6,920 bases of DNA from Thermoleophilaceae bacterium. GTDB taxonomy: Bacteria; Actinomycetota; Thermoleophilia; Solirubrobacterales; Thermoleophilaceae. The position numbers were made by a program, and so were the translations under genes. The DNA lies in assembly GCA_013813135.1 (NCBI GenBank), contig JACCSF010000342.1, positions 1 through 6,920 on the forward strand. Reading direction: 5' to 3'. Under the pieces are notes generated by a model, which did no database searches, was not told where the DNA came from, and was given only the letters and a program-made list of their open reading frames with translations. Positions 6,018-6,920 of the stretch are shown here, one piece after another (position 1 is the stretch's first letter; the number at the start of each line of letters is the position of its first letter).

Positions 6018-6920
6018 TCCGGACGTAAGCCTCGCAGACCTTCAGGGCTCCCTCGACCGACTCCCAGTTGAGGTTGTCCGGCGTGTCGGAGGGCCAGTGG
6101 TAGTTCGACGGGAACTTCGTCTCGTCCACCCCGCCCAGCGTGCACGTGCGGTAGCCCGCTCGTAGCGCGATCAGCCCGTCGGTCGCGGCCACCGTCCTCA
6201 GCCCGCGCCGCAGGTCGACGCCGGCCGCCTCCCCCGCTCGCGCCAAGGCCTCGCGCGAGCTATCGGTGTAGTAGCGCATGTGCAGCATGCCCTCCGCCTC
6301 GACCACGCACAGCTGCGGCGAGCCGACACACTCGAGGCAGACGAACTCCGTCGTCGCCCGCGGCAGGCCGGCGAAGTGGCGCCGCCCGAAGGCCTGCATG
6401 CCCTCCATGAACGACTCCTCCGAGCCGGTCGAGAGCAGGATCACCCGCACGCCCTTGGGCGGGTTCGCGGCCAGCGAATGCGCGAGCGCCACCGTGACGG
6501 CGACGGCGCTCAGGTTGTCGTTGGCGCCGGGCACCACGGCGCTCGTGCCGATATCCGCCATCGTGGCGGTGGCGCCGGTGGCGAAGACGGTGCCCACCGC
6601 CCTCAGCAGCCGCCAACCGGTCAGGCCCCAGAGCGCCAGCAGCAGCGGCCCGAGGAAGACCCCGTAGATGATCGGGATGCTCTGCTCGGCCTTGGCGTGC
6701 AGCTCCGGCATGCGCTCCATCGCGAGGCGCGGGAGCGCCGGGTGGAAGACGAGCCCGGAGTGCGCGGCGTCGTGGTGCGCGATGAAGACGATCGTGCGCT
6801 CGGCGGTGGGGTCGCCGGCCTCCGCGACGACGTTGTAGGTGGCGCGGTGCGGCAGCGCGCGGCGGCGGAAGGCGAGCCGACCGCCGGAGACGTCGTCGTA
6901 CACGCCCGCCGCCGCCAGCC
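5956..6920 (-). CDS. M28-family zinc aminopeptidase-like protein with hydrophobic insert (5' end beyond window)
   Basis: A di-zinc peptidase of the M28 type (probable aminopeptidase), partial at its N-terminus; the frame is open to the right edge. Counting from the GTG at 6903 only for reference, the metal-site series is complete: AHHDAAHSG (H43, D45), GANDN (D129), GSEES (catalytic E162 and ligand E163), LECVG (E191, where many relatives have Asp) and NYHWPSD (H269). Between the first two motifs are about 84 residues, where classic M28 enzymes have about 20; the extra part includes hydrophobic segments near 75-94 and 101-118, so the protein may sit on or in the membrane. The GTG at 6903 is probably internal, since the same frame upstream (LAAAG) reads on smoothly into VYDDVSGG. 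The C-terminus after EAYVRTT is low-complexity, RSA repeated, and lies in the overlap with the DUF3467 gene. The substrate is unknown. Confidence 0.87.
   Translation of the reverse strand, partial: LAAAGVYDDVSGGRLAFRRRALPHRATYNVVAEAGDPTAERTIVFIAHHDAAHSGLVFHPALPRLAMERMPELHAKAEQSIPIIYGVFLGPLLLALWGLTGWRLLRAVGTVFATGATATMADIGTSAVVPGANDNLSAVAVTVALAHSLAANPPKGVRVILLSTGSEESFMEGMQAFGRRHFAGLPRATTEFVCLECVGSPQLCVVEAEGMLHMRYYTDSSREALARAGEAAGVDLRRGLRTVAATDGLIALRAGYRTCTLGGVDETKFPSNYHWPSDTPDNLNWESVEGALKVCEAYVRTTPARSARSARSARSARSSL
5966..6010. repeat. Five perfect tandem copies of a 9-bp unit, coding on both strands
   Basis: The unit GACCGAGCC occurs five times without change at 5966-5974, 5975-5983, 5984-5992, 5993-6001 and 6002-6010. 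On the + strand it encodes Thr-Glu-Pro at the end of the DUF3467 protein. On the - strand it encodes Arg-Ser-Ala at the end of the M28 peptidase. As the unit is a multiple of three, gain or loss of copies keeps both frames. It has no spacers and is not a CRISPR array. Confidence 0.95.

Overview
The window is about 6.9 kb of very high-GC DNA, roughly 70% G+C by eye, and it is almost completely filled with protein-coding genes. I see no rRNA, tRNA, CRISPR array, insertion sequence or phage gene. GTG starts are frequent, spacers are tiny and genes overlap. This style, together with the kinds of RlmH, ArgS, HD-GYP and M28 proteins present, suggests a chromosome of a high-GC actinobacterium. Thermoleophilia/Solirubrobacterales is my best guess, but it is an inference from protein style and not a measured placement.

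Layout from left to right. Positions 1-103 (+) hold the last 33 codons of a gene running in from the left, probably the membrane-distal tail of a CcmH-like cytochrome c maturation protein. It overlaps ccdA (100-849, +) by four bases; CcdA is the six-helix membrane protein that carries reducing power across the membrane. A block of four leftward genes follows: rlmH (5648-5244), argS (5160-3553), a secreted alpha/beta hydrolase (3551-2235) and a tandem HD-GYP protein (2201-862). Spacers are 83, 1 and 33 bases, so they probably form one operon that meets ccdA tail to tail. To the right of rlmH, a DUF3467 gene (5670-6017, +) diverges with only 21 bases between start codons. It runs tail to tail into an M28-family zinc peptidase (6920-5956, -) that leaves the window at the right edge.

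Most of this is ordinary housekeeping: rRNA modification, arginyl-tRNA formation and cytochrome c/disulfide chemistry. The hydrolase, HD-GYP, DUF3467 and peptidase genes are less well understood. I did not find a convincing new multi-gene system. The observations most worth a second look are:
- an ArgS whose HIGH signature has lost both histidines;
- a one-base frameshift that splits the HD-GYP gene exactly between two internally duplicated domains' conserved blocks;
- a five-copy 9-bp repeat read as protein on both strands, where the DUF3467 and peptidase genes overlap by 62 bases;
- a 21-bp divergent start region in which one AT-containing patch can serve as a -10 element in both directions;
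- an M28 peptidase with a roughly 65-residue hydrophobic insert between its first two zinc-site motifs.

No stretch longer than about 100 bases lacks a gene.
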